A stretch of DNA of 64,000 bases from Mycobacterium ahvazicum (GTDB lineage: Bacteria > Actinomycetota > Actinomycetes > Mycobacteriales > Mycobacteriaceae): the NCBI RefSeq assembly GCF_900176255.2, contig NZ_FXEG02000002.1, positions 2,170,001 through 2,234,000 on the forward strand, written 5' to 3'. Shown piece after piece: positions 1-7,604 of the stretch. The notes beneath the pieces were generated by a model that was not told the origin of the DNA, did not search any database, and saw only the letters and a list, made by a program, of their open reading frames with translations. Each line of letters starts with the position of its first letter. Positions within the stretch are counted from its first letter, which is position 1. A program made the translations under genes and the position numbers.

Positions 1-1
1 C

Positions 2-91
2 AGGGGATATCAGAAGGCCAAGTCGAACGGCAAGCGCTACATCCACGGCCTTAAGCTCACCCGGCAAACCTGGGACCGGCAGCAGCAATGA
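2..91 (+). CDS. C-terminal end of an unidentified protein (partial)
   Basis: A reading frame open from the window edge ends at TGA 89-91 and gives 29 residues ending KLTRQTWDRQQQ. It is Lys/Arg-rich and reads like a genuine basic C-terminus, whereas the other two forward frames read poorly. Too little is present to assign a family. It lies at the left end of what looks like an integrated island, so a DNA-handling role is possible but not shown. Confidence 0.35.
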   Translation, partial: RGYQKAKSNGKRYIHGLKLTRQTWDRQQQ

Positions 92-826
92 GAGCACATA
101 GCAAAGGGTCATATCCGGTCGCCTATATGTCCCTTTGGATTCCCTGCCGAGATTCCGCAAGGGTCGTGCAGTGTCATCGAGGGACAAACTGTAGGGACAT
201 CTGATTGTGCTCTTTTACCAGATCAAAGTCCCCAAGGGTCGTGTAGGGTCATCAATTCCCACCTTGCAAAAGGTACAAAAGAAACTCCTTCAGACTATTA
301 ACGAAGAGTTACTGCGGAACCAATAGCGAAATGTTGTTTAATGACCCTGCTTGGTAAGCAGCAAACACGGGGCGGATCCTCGTTGTGTGCTCCACCCCGC
401 CCCCCGGCTGGATCGTTCGATATGGCCGTGCGTCTTTAGTGGCGCAACGCATTAAAGCGGAAGTCAAGTACTGGCTTAGTTCGCGGCAAATAAACCACCT
501 GGCGAACGGCACGCTTCGGAGCGCGGTTAGCAGTCGATAGATCAGCCCGTTGTGTTCGCGACCAGGCGTTTTACCCCATAACACCCCAGAGATCGTCAAA
601 TTTTTGTCAAAGATATGGATTTAAGTGACGCAAAAGTCGCCCGATTTGACCTGAACTCGACGAGTGTGACGACCCGAGAGAACCGATCCCTACTGCGCAT
701 CGCCGATGCCGATGTCCTCCTCAGTGATCCCGGTGTTCGTCGCCGATGTTCATGGAGACCTGAGTCGGCGTCTTGCTCATCCTCATCGTGCTACGGGATC
801 CGCATATCCCACGACCGTCGGCCGAT
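92..826. other. 735-bp gap without a convincing gene
   Basis: I see no supported gene here. The stretch is more AT-rich than its surroundings and holds two near-identical 20-bp direct repeats. The longest frame, 309-599 on the minus strand, has no recognisable motif or plausible ribosome binding site. Confidence 0.5.
159..253. repeat. pair of 20-bp direct repeats
   Basis: AAGGGTCGTGCAGTGTCATC at 159-178 recurs as AAGGGTCGTGTAGGGTCATC at 234-253, with 18 of 20 bases matching and a 75-bp period. A weaker partial copy (AAAGGGTCAT) begins near 103. Iteron-like spacing, a recombinase or regulator site, or a transposon end are all possible; the sequence does not decide. Confidence 0.5.
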
Positions 827-1318
827 TCAGCTCGCGCATCGTCGTTGGAGCTCAGCATGAACGTCCTTGAGCTTCTCCGCGTTTTGCGTGAAATCGGTGC
901 CGAATTGCCTGTCGGAAGGAGTCGGGCCCACTGAGGTCGGTGATACCGACTGGCTCTCGGCCACCCAGCGCTTCCATTGCTCGAACAGGTCGCGGTTGAT
1001 CGCCACCATCGCATCCGCCTCGGACCGTAGACCCGGTGAGCTGATCCGGCCCGCGTAGGACTGCAATTCGTTAATCATGTTCCGATAAGCGACTTCCGTC
1101 TTGCTGTTGTTGGCGTCGGGTTCCTGCGCCGCTGTCCGGGCCGAGGCGAGCTGGGACTCGTAGTAGCTCCACATGGCCCGCGCCGTCGCGCAATCGGCCG
1201 CCTTGCCTCCGGCCGGTCGGACCAGTAGCCAGACCGAGGCGACCATCAACACCGTGAAGATTCCCACCGCGGCGAATCGCAGTGCCCGACGGGAAGAGTG
1301 CCTCGTGGCTGCGGTCAA
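827..1318 (-). CDS. small membrane-anchored protein of the WXG100 unit
   Basis: 163 aa. A short basic N-terminus is followed by one hydrophobic segment at about residues 14-34, then a soluble, helix-rich, Gln/Glu/Arg-rich domain of about 125 residues with Cys near 42 and a Cys close to the C-terminus (RRCAS). The topology suggests a single-pass protein with most of the chain outside the membrane. Its start overlaps the stop of the upstream gene by 4 bp (ATGA), so it is probably translated as the third gene of the ESX-associated unit. No enzymatic motif is visible. Its role beside two secretion-substrate-like genes is inferred only from context. Confidence 0.7.
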   Translation of the reverse strand: MTAATRHSSRRALRFAAVGIFTVLMVASVWLLVRPAGGKAADCATARAMWSYYESQLASARTAAQEPDANNSKTEVAYRNMINELQSYAGRISSPGLRSEADAMVAINRDLFEQWKRWVAESQSVSPTSVGPTPSDRQFGTDFTQNAEKLKDVHAELQRRCAS

Positions 1319-2394
1319 TGCGGAGCCGTCATCACGGGAACGGTTGGTGTCGGTAATTTGCCGTTCACGATCGGAATGGAGCCACCGCAGCCGTCCGGTA
1401 GGTAGAACGTCTTACCCGGGTACATCGCGGACGTATTCATGATCTCGCCCAGCGAGACCGGCTTCCACGGCATCGCCATCGGGTAGCCGGTGATACCGCC
1501 TAAGCTGCCTGTGCCTTGCAGGACCTTCGTGGTCTCCATCTCGTACGTGTTCTCGATCCACCGGGCTGAATACCACTTCCCGTCGGCACCCTGGACCATC
1601 TTGGTGATCCCGGTGGCCTGGCCCCCGGTGAGTCGGATCTTGTAACCCTGTTGCACGTCAAACCCGTTGGCGGTGTTGCTAAGTCCCGTCTTGTCCGTGG
1701 TGAGCAGGCCGGTGGACGGACCGGTCGCAAGCTTCTCCGGAATGGTCGTTGGCTGCCATGGGACGTACGGCCCCTGAGGGGGCGAAAAGGGATCGTCGTA
1801 CGAGCGCGATGTGTCGAGCTGCCATTGGCCGGTCGTGCTGTTCTGGCCCGCAGGTGGGGTATCCAGCTGCCCTCCCGGTATCCGCACACCGCCGGGACCG
1901 GGTGAAATCGGGATGTCGCCGTCGGCCATATTGATCGCGGTCGCAAGTTCCTGGTCGACTGCGTTGGCTTCGGTGAGAATCGCGTCCAGGCGCGGCTGCA
2001 GTTGTTCTTCGGCGATGAACGCTTCCATGGGTAGGGCGGTCGACGTCGGGACGACCTTGTTGGTCACCGGATCGATCATCATGTGCATTTCGGCTGCATC
2101 ATGACGCAACGTGCGCAGCTCGGACTGGACATGCTCGATGTCTTCAGCGGCTTTCCCGGCCGCCGCGCCGACCGCCAAGGATTCATTCCCGTGAGCATCA
2201 AGGTCTTGGCGGATGGACGCGTTGCTATGTCTCCGAGCCTCCGCGGTGGCTCCTTCCCAGCTGTCGAACACCGCCAACGAACTCAGGTGCTGCGAAGCCT
2301 CCAAAGTGGCTTGCCCACGGGCATTGGCTGCATGGAAGACGGTGCGCACCGCATCAGCGCTCCATCGATCAATATCGGCCACCGTCAACATCAT
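1315..2394 (-). CDS. large putative ESX substrate, Rv0026-like
   Basis: 359 aa. The N-terminal about 150 residues (begins MMLTVADIDRWSADAV, with the SWEG helix-turn near residue 46) are alpha-helical and resemble the conserved N-terminal domain of mycobacterial proteins encoded beside small WXG100 partners, such as the M. tuberculosis Rv0026/Rv0027 pair. A Pro/Gly-rich linker (about 165-235) leads to a C-terminal domain with no recognised enzyme motif. It starts 3 bp after the WXG100 gene and overlaps the following membrane gene by 4 bp, so the three form one transcript. The sequence supports a type VII secreted two-protein unit. Family placement rests on recollection of the N-terminal pattern, not a search. 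Confidence 0.7.
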   Translation of the reverse strand: MMLTVADIDRWSADAVRTVFHAANARGQATLEASQHLSSLAVFDSWEGATAEARRHSNASIRQDLDAHGNESLAVGAAAGKAAEDIEHVQSELRTLRHDAAEMHMMIDPVTNKVVPTSTALPMEAFIAEEQLQPRLDAILTEANAVDQELATAINMADGDIPISPGPGGVRIPGGQLDTPPAGQNSTTGQWQLDTSRSYDDPFSPPQGPYVPWQPTTIPEKLATGPSTGLLTTDKTGLSNTANGFDVQQGYKIRLTGGQATGITKMVQGADGKWYSARWIENTYEMETTKVLQGTGSLGGITGYPMAMPWKPVSLGEIMNTSAMYPGKTFYLPDGCGGSIPIVNGKLPTPTVPVMTAPH

Positions 2395-2397
2395 CGA

Positions 2398-2739
2398 TCA
2401 CACCCCGGCCGAACCAGCTATCCCGCCGACACCTCGTATGACCGCGCGGACCTTCTCGACGTTCTCCTGCTCCATCGTGGCGAAGGTGATTCCATCGGTG
2501 TTCAGGTCGACCGCATGGCCGCCGACCCGGCCCACGAGCCTGCGCGACGTCTCCAACCAGGTCTCCGTCTTCACGGCGAGCGCTGCCGCGGAGCTGCCCA
2601 CCCAGCCGGTCTGAGCGGACACAATCTGGTTGTCCGATGACAAGTGGGCGGTCGCGAGATCCTCAGCCTGCCCGCCGACATGCGCCGCCGACGATGCCAA
2701 CGCTTCCAGGTCGACTTCCAATTTCCCGTCTGCCACCAC
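2398..2739 (-). CDS. WXG100-family small secretion partner
   Basis: 113 aa, the size of WXG100 proteins. It shows two long helices separated by a turn containing GWVGSSAAAL (about residues 45-54), the WXG position where W-V-G serves as the hairpin motif. These proteins normally form a helical hairpin, pair with a partner, and leave the cell through an ESX (type VII) system. Here the partner would be the 359-aa protein starting 3 bp downstream. The start (MVADGKLEVD) is the first gene of the minus-strand unit and faces a 169-bp divergent intergenic region. No ESX core ATPase or EccC-type gene is in the window, so secretion would depend on a system elsewhere. Confidence 0.75.
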   Translation of the reverse strand: MVADGKLEVDLEALASSAAHVGGQAEDLATAHLSSDNQIVSAQTGWVGSSAAALAVKTETWLETSRRLVGRVGGHAVDLNTDGITFATMEQENVEKVRAVIRGVGGIAGSAGV

Positions 2740-2908
2740 TGCCCCCTTGCCCTAGGCCGGACCCATGGCTCCATAGCACTAGAGCGAGTACCCCTCTGCA
2801 AGTCACCGCTAATCCCAGCCCCAGAACAAGAGTTGACATGCAGGAATTGTCGGATTAACTGGGATTCGACAAGGCCCTCAGATAGCGCTGTTCCACGGAG
2901 GCAGTTCC

Positions 2909-3142
2909 ATGCAAATCCTCGCCGTCGCAGGTATCGCCGCGGCGTTTGCGCTCATCTGCTTGGCCATCTACCTGTTCGGCCGGTACCTACAACGCCGGGG
3001 CCACGACCTCACCTACGTTGACCCGCGCTACCCCGACTCCATGCAGGCAGTGGATCCAAAGATGGACGTCCCACCGCCGGGTCGGCCATACACCAGCCTC
3101 ACTCACGAGGATGATCAAAACCCGCCCACACAACCCCGCTAG
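2909..3142 (+). CDS. small single-pass membrane protein
   Basis: 77 aa. A hydrophobic segment at about residues 2-23 is followed by Arg-rich RYLQRRGH, giving an N-out/C-in orientation, and a Pro-rich soluble tail. There is no known catalytic motif. It is transcribed divergently from the WXG100 unit. A purine-rich stretch (GGAGGCAG) just upstream of ATG 2909 supports this start. Function is unknown. Confidence 0.5.
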   Translation: MQILAVAGIAAAFALICLAIYLFGRYLQRRGHDLTYVDPRYPDSMQAVDPKMDVPPPGRPYTSLTHEDDQNPPTQPR

Positions 3143-3275
3143 CGAGAACCGTCGCGGGGCAGGGCCAGCCTCGCTGCCGATACCGAACTTGGCAACGAAA
3201 AGGACTGGGGCCGAGGGTGCTTGAAGTTGATGTTGGACTGGCTCGGTTCGGGTGAGTTGGCTTTGGCCTGGCGGA

Positions 3276-3563
3276 CTATGGGTTTGCTCCAAAGAGCTGC
3301 GCCGCGGGAACCTGCAGCGCCTCGGCGATATCGAATAGCCGCTCGTAAAGCAAGCCTCGTCGGCCAAGCTCGACGTCGATAAGCACGTTGCGGGTGACAC
3401 CCGATCGGAGCGCCAGAGCCTCTTGCGTGAGACCCCGCTCTGTGCGGAGTGTCCGGATTCGCTCGCCAACTTCGCGGCGGCGGACTTCCCAGGCGGCGAC
3501 GCGTTCAGGATCGTTCTGACTGGGTCGCGTCGGCACCTGTCCCAGTAGTCGGGCAAAGGACAC
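3276..3563 (-). CDS. XRE-family transcriptional regulator
   Basis: A helix-turn-helix of the Cro/C1 type spans the middle and end of the protein: IRTLRTERGLTQEALALRSG, then VTRNVLIDVELGRRGLLYERLFDIAEAL. The pattern (LT.E.LA...G.....I...E.G.R......L..IA.AL) is canonical. I chose GTG 3563 because the ATG at 3602 would put the promoter-like divergent region inside the gene; 3602 remains possible. It is divergent from the run of small secreted proteins starting at 3645, so it is a natural candidate to control them and itself. Confidence 0.8.
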   Translation of the reverse strand: MSFARLLGQVPTRPSQNDPERVAAWEVRRREVGERIRTLRTERGLTQEALALRSGVTRNVLIDVELGRRGLLYERLFDIAEALQVPAAQLFGANP

Positions 3564-3574
3564 CCATGTCTGCC

Positions 3575-3590
3575 CTACTAGTAGTACTCT
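3575..3590 (+). promoter_or_regulatory. divergent promoter and operator-like palindrome
   Basis: CTACTAGTAG at 3575-3584 is a perfect 10-bp palindrome. It is followed at once by TACTCT (3585-3590), which fits the mycobacterial -10 pattern TANNNT for the plus-strand gene cluster. Its position between an XRE regulator and the secreted-protein genes makes it a plausible operator. Binding is inferred. Confidence 0.4.
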
Positions 3591-3644
3591 GTGTGTACGC
3601 ATGAGGTCCGGGCGGAACTGCCGAAGTCTTTGGAGGGAACGGGA

Positions 3645-3782
3645 ATGAAGACTATTGCGGCACTGATTACGGCCACAGCCGCGGTGTTCCTGCTCGGTAC
3701 CGGCACGGCCAGGGCTGATTGTCAAACGCAGTGCTATGACAGCGGCAATACCGGCTATCACTGCGTGACTTCATGCAATTAA
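3645..3782 (+). CDS. very small secreted cysteine-rich protein
   Basis: 45 aa. A signal peptide of about 24 residues (MKTIAALITA, hydrophobic core, TARA) leaves a mature peptide of about 20 residues containing three Cys (DCQTQCYDSG and CVTSCN motifs give four in total with the first). Such a short Cys-rich export is likely disulfide-bonded. The start at ATG 3645 has a good ribosome binding site (GGAGGGAACGG); a longer frame from 3591 is rejected because it would precede the signal peptide. It overlaps the next gene by 10 bp, indicating coupled translation. Function is unknown. Confidence 0.65.
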   Translation: MKTIAALITATAAVFLLGTGTARADCQTQCYDSGNTGYHCVTSCN

Positions 3783-4096
3783 AGCAATATACGACTGCGG
3801 CCCTGACCGTCTCCCTAGCTGTGCTGTCGATGGGTGTTGCTCACGCCGATAGCAACGACGACGACTTCGTCCAGAAGGCGAACAACAATGGGGTCGTTGG
3901 GGCTCCGGCTGATCTAATCCGGATCGCGCATCAGGTTTGCGGAGGTCTCAATAACGGAACTGGTCCGGACGCCATTGCCGATGCTCTTGTCTCTCAGCTG
4001 GGCCTGCGATCGGATCGGGCGGCGATCTTTGAGGCGCTTTCAGCGACGCACTACTGCCCGAAATACGGCAATCTGCAGTTCAAGAATCCCCATTAG
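3773..4096 (+). CDS. secreted DUF732-type protein
   Basis: 107 aa. Signal peptide at about 1-25 (ends GVAHA), then a mature domain starting DSNDDDFVQKANNNGVVGAPADLI with two Cys (VCGG and HYCP). The pattern of an acidic start, a helix of the D-FV/L type, A-LI..AHQVC and a second Cys near the end is the DUF732 fold found in many copies in mycobacteria. It is probably an exported disulfide-bonded helical protein of unknown role. Translation is coupled to the preceding gene by a 10-bp overlap. Confidence 0.75.
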   Translation: MQLKQYTTAALTVSLAVLSMGVAHADSNDDDFVQKANNNGVVGAPADLIRIAHQVCGGLNNGTGPDAIADALVSQLGLRSDRAAIFEALSATHYCPKYGNLQFKNPH

Positions 4097-4143
4097 GCTC
4101 GGCAAGCAGTGCGGACTACCTCTCCGGGAATGCGACGGTCCAA

Positions 4144-4464
4144 ATGAAAATCACCAGACTATTGGCCGGACCGGTTGGCGCTCTGGCGTCAGTCACAGCC
4201 GCTACCGCGACGTTGGCCCCCGTCGCCCATGCCGAGACGCCGTACTCCTACTGCCTCAAGTCAGATGGGGTGCCCTTTGACTCCAAGCCGGACATGTATA
4301 TCGCGGTGGGCAAGAAGGTGCTCTACTACGAGCAGCACGGCCAATCCTTCATGCAGGTCGTTCAGGAGCTAGAGCGAGAGGGAGCCCCCGCGAACGAAGC
4401 AGCCGCCATCGCCGCCTGTGCCCAGAAGGTGAATTGCACCGACCTGCTGCACTGTGGACCCTAA
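4144..4464 (+). CDS. small secreted protein, DUF732-like
   Basis: 106 aa with a clear signal peptide (MKITRLLAGPVGAL, cleavage near AHA at about 30). The mature part holds four Cys (SYCLK, AACAQKV, NCTD, HCGP), a DMYIAVGKKVLYYEQHG segment and a helix-rich middle, compatible with a DUF732-like exported protein. It is the third gene of the secreted run, 47 bp after the previous one. Function is unknown. Confidence 0.65.
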   Translation: MKITRLLAGPVGALASVTAATATLAPVAHAETPYSYCLKSDGVPFDSKPDMYIAVGKKVLYYEQHGQSFMQVVQELEREGAPANEAAAIAACAQKVNCTDLLHCGP

Positions 4465-4568
4465 TCGCCCCGATCGAACCTTGAGGAAGACAAATGATGA
4501 ACCGGCATCGTGCAGGGAGTCGTTGGAAAGACCGGTACGGGTGGGTGGTTGCACAAGGAGGTCGCGAA

Positions 4569-4805
4569 ATGAAAGCAGCACTCGCAGCAGCGCTGGCGGT
4601 CGGTGCGACGCTATTCGCTTCGATCCCAATCGGATTCAGCGATTCTCCCTGCGTCGTAGATCCGGTGCACCCCTGGTTCGACAACGGGCAATGCCCATGG
4701 GACACACCGCCGCCAGGTGGTTATCGGCCTCCGCCAGCGGGCCCAGGGGCGCGGTTCGGCAACCCCGGTCCAAATTGCGGCCCTGGGGCATTCGCCCAGT
4801 GCTAA
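4569..4805 (+). CDS. small secreted proline/glycine-rich protein
   Basis: 78 aa from ATG 4569. A strong ribosome binding site (AAGGAGGTCGCG) precedes this start, and a signal peptide follows at once (MKAALAAALAVGATLFA). The mature part is Pro/Gly/Asn-rich (PPPGGYRPPPAGPG) with four Cys, ending AFAQC. It is low complexity and probably unstructured apart from disulfides. The 103-aa frame starting at 4494 is rejected because it would bury the signal peptide. Function is unknown. Confidence 0.6.
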   Translation: MKAALAAALAVGATLFASIPIGFSDSPCVVDPVHPWFDNGQCPWDTPPPGGYRPPPAGPGARFGNPGPNCGPGAFAQC

Positions 4806-4952
4806 GGCCCGCATTCGCTGAAAATCTCCAACGGCCGCGGCCCCTAATTCGTTGTGGTACTACTTCTTCGGCCCGTGCAGGTAGTTGGGATCGGTCAGCC
4901 GTGGTCACATGCGCGCTCATGGAATCTGCTGCGGATACGGACATTTCCTCGT

Positions 4953-4958
4953 TAGGCT
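4953..4958 (+). promoter_or_regulatory. -10 box of a leaderless gene
   Basis: TAGGCT fits TANNNT and ends 7 nt before GTG 4966. The same arrangement (TAGCCT, 7 nt, ATG) precedes the paralogous gene at 6971, so the spacing is conserved across the duplication. This points to transcription starting at or next to the start codon. Confidence 0.55.
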
Positions 4959-4965
4959 CCGAGCC

Positions 4966-5439
4966 GTGAAGCGGATAGTGCTTGTGGCGGCTGTTGTCGC
5001 GGGATTGAGCATCGCCGGGATGCCGGATGCCCACGCTGAGCAATACGTGAGAACGGAGTCGGGCAGGGTGCACTGTATGGTCACCGCGAATGATCAAGGT
5101 CATGGAGGGGGCCCAGCGGCTGTTTGCGATGCATCGGGGCCCGGCAGCACCGGCTTCCTGCAAGCGCCCATTTCGATGCCTGAATCGCAATGCAGATACT
5201 CGCCATGTCCCGGAGGTCTGCATTGGGGTTTGGCCGTAGTCACTGCCGCAGGCGCGTTCAGGTGGGCGCAGGGAAACATCGCCGCTGGCTCCGGCGTCCA
5301 ATACTCCACCCTGAATTACGGGCAAACCTATGACATGGAGGGCTGGACTATCGTGCCAACCCAAGACGGCACGCGCTTTACCAACGACGGCACCGGCCAC
5401 GGCATGTTCGTCAGCATCGAAAACGTTTCGTCCTTCTGA
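4966..5439 (+). CDS. secreted protein, paralogue of 6971-7420
   Basis: 157 aa from GTG 4966, starting VKRIVLVAAVVAG. Signal peptide of about 23 residues ending AHA. The mature domain has paired Cys (VHCM and VCDA; QCRYSPCPGG) and conserved patches shared with the gene 1.5 kb downstream: YVRTESGRV, SGPGSTGF, QAPISMPESQC, LNYGQTY, and an identical C-terminal stretch around TRFTNDGTGHGMFVS. This is a mycobacterial exported beta-rich family of unknown role. Compared with its copy it carries an insertion near residue 45 (ANDQGHGGG). The start is set by the conserved leaderless promoter, not by the longer frame from 4885. Confidence 0.75.
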   Translation: MKRIVLVAAVVAGLSIAGMPDAHAEQYVRTESGRVHCMVTANDQGHGGGPAAVCDASGPGSTGFLQAPISMPESQCRYSPCPGGLHWGLAVVTAAGAFRWAQGNIAAGSGVQYSTLNYGQTYDMEGWTIVPTQDGTRFTNDGTGHGMFVSIENVSSF

Positions 5440-5489
5440 GTTCGCCAGTGATATTCACCCGGGTAGCAGAGTCGACGAGGAGCAACAGA

Positions 5490-5939
5490 TTGACCGGATA
5501 CACGATGTTGGTCATTACCGTGCTCGCCGAGATGGCCGGATTAGGCGCTGTTGACGCAACACCGGCTAGCGCTGACCCGGCAAGCGCCTGCCATGCCGCA
5601 TCCCCGAACTGTGCCGTCGTACCGGGCATGAAAGACGGATATGTGGGCCAGCCTTGCTCAAGTTGGACGCGGTACGTCTATGGGTTTGGGCCCCGCGGTG
5701 AAATTCTGGCGTGTCGTTCCTTCGACGGAGGAAAGTCCGGCCAATGGGCGCAAGGTGGAAGCCTGACTGGGGTCCGGGAAATTGGGACGGCATGTTCAAG
5801 TTGGCAGGTAGGGCAGGGCCCAGATGGTCGCCCTCTCTGGTGTTCACTCAGGGCCCCTACCAGGCGTCAGGGGATCCTAATCATCCCGACGGCACATGGA
5901 CGCCGCTCTCAGTTCCCGGCGGAGGTGGATAGGCAATGA
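5490..5939 (+). CDS. secreted protein with a probable C-terminal frameshift
   Basis: About 149 aa from TTG 5490, chosen for the GAGGAG site 8 nt upstream; GTG 5448 is the alternative. Signal peptide to about residue 30 (ending ASA), then a Cys-patterned domain with two copies of a CSSW motif (QPCSSWTRYVYG and TACSSWQVGQG), each followed by a G-P-x-G turn and a C. Around 5838-5842 the frame becomes Arg-rich and un-protein-like (LRAPTRRQG...), whereas the +2 frame continues sensibly as GPYQASGDPNHPDGTWTPLS and stops at 5932. One base appears to be missing after TGTTC. This is either a sequencing indel or a mutated C-terminus. Confidence 0.6.
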   Translation: MTGYTMLVITVLAEMAGLGAVDATPASADPASACHAASPNCAVVPGMKDGYVGQPCSSWTRYVYGFGPRGEILACRSFDGGKSGQWAQGGSLTGVREIGTACSSWQVGQGPDGRPLWCSLRAPTRRQGILIIPTAHGRRSQFPAEVDRQ

Positions 5940-6355
5940 CAAGAAGCCACGGATCTGCACCTCCATTTCGAGGAGCGGCTTGGGGTGGGGTTCTGCTGTC
6001 GATCGTGTTGCTGTCCGCCGGTTGGGATCTGCCAGTCGCGGTGGCCGATGATCCGACGCCGGTCGTGCGCAGCTGTTCTCTCCCGCCGGAAGTCCGGCCA
6101 GCATCGATAATGTTGTTGTGCGACAACACTTTAAATGTTGACAAAATAGTATGGAGCAAATGGGGAATTGATGGCGCGACGGGCCGCGGCATTGAGTTTC
6201 GAGTGATCTGTGAACCAAACTGTGCGAATGGAAGGGCGATCTATTCCCCGGTGATCGTTACCCTCAGCGGTGCCGTCCCTCCCGACTTCCACTTCACAAG
6301 CGCGACTATCAATAACCCTGCCACCGGCGGCTCCCAGGCGGTCCCGCTCGGTTAG
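5936..6355 (+). CDS. secreted protein of unknown function
   Basis: 139 aa. Long signal peptide (hydrophobic core WGGVLLSIVLLSAG, cleavage near VAVA about residue 37). The mature part has three Cys (RSCSLPP, LLCDNT, VICEPNC makes four) and beta-strand-like alternation, ending SQAVPLG. It overlaps the preceding frame by 4 bp (ATGA); that overlap is with the frameshifted version, the +2 frame ending 4 bp earlier. No family is recognised. Confidence 0.6.
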   Translation: MTRSHGSAPPFRGAAWGGVLLSIVLLSAGWDLPVAVADDPTPVVRSCSLPPEVRPASIMLLCDNTLNVDKIVWSKWGIDGATGRGIEFRVICEPNCANGRAIYSPVIVTLSGAVPPDFHFTSATINNPATGGSQAVPLG

Positions 6356-6412
6356 CCAACCCGGGCCACGATCTGAGAGTTGGGTAAACGTTTCTAGAAA
6401 TTGGTACGACAA

Positions 6413-6712
6413 ATGCAAGGAAGAAGTCTTCGAGCTTGGTTGGTCGCCATCGCAATGGCTGTCAGCTTCGCAGCCTGTAGCTCAGGACCGACTCGTGATG
6501 CGCGGTCGTACCAGGCCGGCTACCAGCAGGGAGCGGATGGAGCCATGAACATGATGAGGTCGGGCGTACCGCCCGTTATGGCTTGCAAGAACATGGCGGA
6601 GGCGGCGAATGGATGGAACCCTAACCTGTACAACCCACTCGACTATGAGGCAGGCTGCGAGCAGCGTCTTCGCGATCTCGGACAGTGGAGCGGCCGCTCT
6701 ATAGACAGATGA
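6413..6712 (+). CDS. putative lipoprotein
   Basis: 99 aa. The N-terminus MQGRSLRAWLVAIAMAVSFAAC ends in a lipobox-like sequence (S-F-A-A-C), so Cys22 would be lipidated and the protein anchored on the outer face of the membrane. The mature domain is helical with a repeated QAGYQQGADGAM-type Gly/Ala pattern, plus ACKNMAEAANGW and a final GCEQRL. I chose ATG 6413 over TTG 6401. It belongs to the run of exported proteins. Function is unknown. Confidence 0.65.
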   Translation: MQGRSLRAWLVAIAMAVSFAACSSGPTRDARSYQAGYQQGADGAMNMMRSGVPPVMACKNMAEAANGWNPNLYNPLDYEAGCEQRLRDLGQWSGRSIDR

Positions 6713-6957
6713 TGGCGCAACTCGATTGCGACCTACTCAAACTTCGTGCACGAAGGGCGTGCAGGATCCCGGCTCTTCCGATCGCCTCCTCATGCCGGTG
6801 CCTGTAGAACGAGATCTTGGCCGCCCGTATGCGCCTGGCACCGGGGAACAACCGGATCTTGTCACCCAGTGTGTACAACGGCAAGTTGGCAGAAGCGTGC
6901 CTAGAAGGCCAAAGAAAACTTTGTTCGAATCTCCTCCGGCTGGCGATATTGGCTCGT
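6713..6957. other. 245-bp gap, no supported gene
   Basis: Frames in both directions are open but read as low-quality shadows. A 31-codon frame (ATG 6712) touches the preceding stop but shows no motif. The right end carries the upstream region duplicated from that of the 4966 gene. Confidence 0.45.
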
Positions 6958-6963
6958 TAGCCT
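6958..6963 (+). promoter_or_regulatory. -10 box of a leaderless gene
   Basis: TAGCCT (TANNNT) ends 7 nt before ATG 6971. The surrounding bases (CTCGTTAG-CTC-G-GCC-TGAAGCG) match those upstream of 4966, showing that the promoter was duplicated with the gene. Confidence 0.55.
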
Positions 6964-6970
6964 CTGGGCC

Positions 6971-7420
6971 ATGAAGCGAATCGTGCTTGTGGCCGTCGTG
7001 GTCACCGCGTTGGGAATCGCTTTTGCGTCCGCGGCCGGGGCATCCTCATACGTGAGGACCGAATCTGGCCGGGTTCGGTGCATCGTCCAGCCGGACAGGG
7101 TCGCGTGCGAAGCGAGTGGGCCCGATAGCACGGGCTTTCCCCAGGCACCGATATCTCTTCCGGAATCACAATGCCGAAATCCATGTCCAGGTGGCATTCA
7201 CTTCGATCTGGCCGAAGTGACGGCCTCAGGCGGCTTCAGCTGGAACGACGGCAATATCGGCGGGGGCGGTACACCGCAAAATGATCTCGTCCTCAACTAC
7301 GGTCAGACTTATCACATCCAGGGTTGGACGGTATTGCCCGGCAGCGACGGCACCCGCTTCACCAACGACGGCACTGGGCACGGCATGTTTGTCAGTGTCG
7401 AAAACGTCTCCTCGTTCTGA
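6971..7420 (+). CDS. secreted protein, paralogue of 4966-5439
   Basis: 149 aa, starting MKRIVLVAVVVTALG. Signal peptide to about residue 25 (ends AAGA). The mature domain has the same Cys and motif layout as the gene at 4966: YVRTESGRVRC, ASGPDSTGFPQAPIS, LPESQCRNPCPGG, GNIGGG, LNYGQTYHIQGW and the shared C-terminal VENVSSF. Conservation runs into the promoter, so this is a tandem duplication that has since diverged. Predicted to be exported and disulfide-bonded. Role unknown. Confidence 0.8.
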   Translation: MKRIVLVAVVVTALGIAFASAAGASSYVRTESGRVRCIVQPDRVACEASGPDSTGFPQAPISLPESQCRNPCPGGIHFDLAEVTASGGFSWNDGNIGGGGTPQNDLVLNYGQTYHIQGWTVLPGSDGTRFTNDGTGHGMFVSVENVSSF

Positions 7421-7604
7421 CCCCGAATCCCGGGGCGGAAGCTCGGATTCCTCGTTGCGGCGCGGTATGAAGGACACTGCCGACCGAACACCAGCGACCG
7501 TTGCAGACTTCAACTCCGGCAACGGGTTTTGCGAAATCGGTGTGCTGCCGGTCTGCGTGTGCCTACGCTTCTCGGCGTCTTATCTAATCGTGCAAGGGCG
7601 TCAG

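Noticed and set aside
309..599. 96-codon minus-strand frame in the first gap
   Set aside because: No motif, poor protein character, no ribosome binding site.
2083..2640. Long plus-strand frames opposite the WXG100 unit
   Set aside because: They mirror the codon pattern of the minus-strand genes, which carry family motifs.
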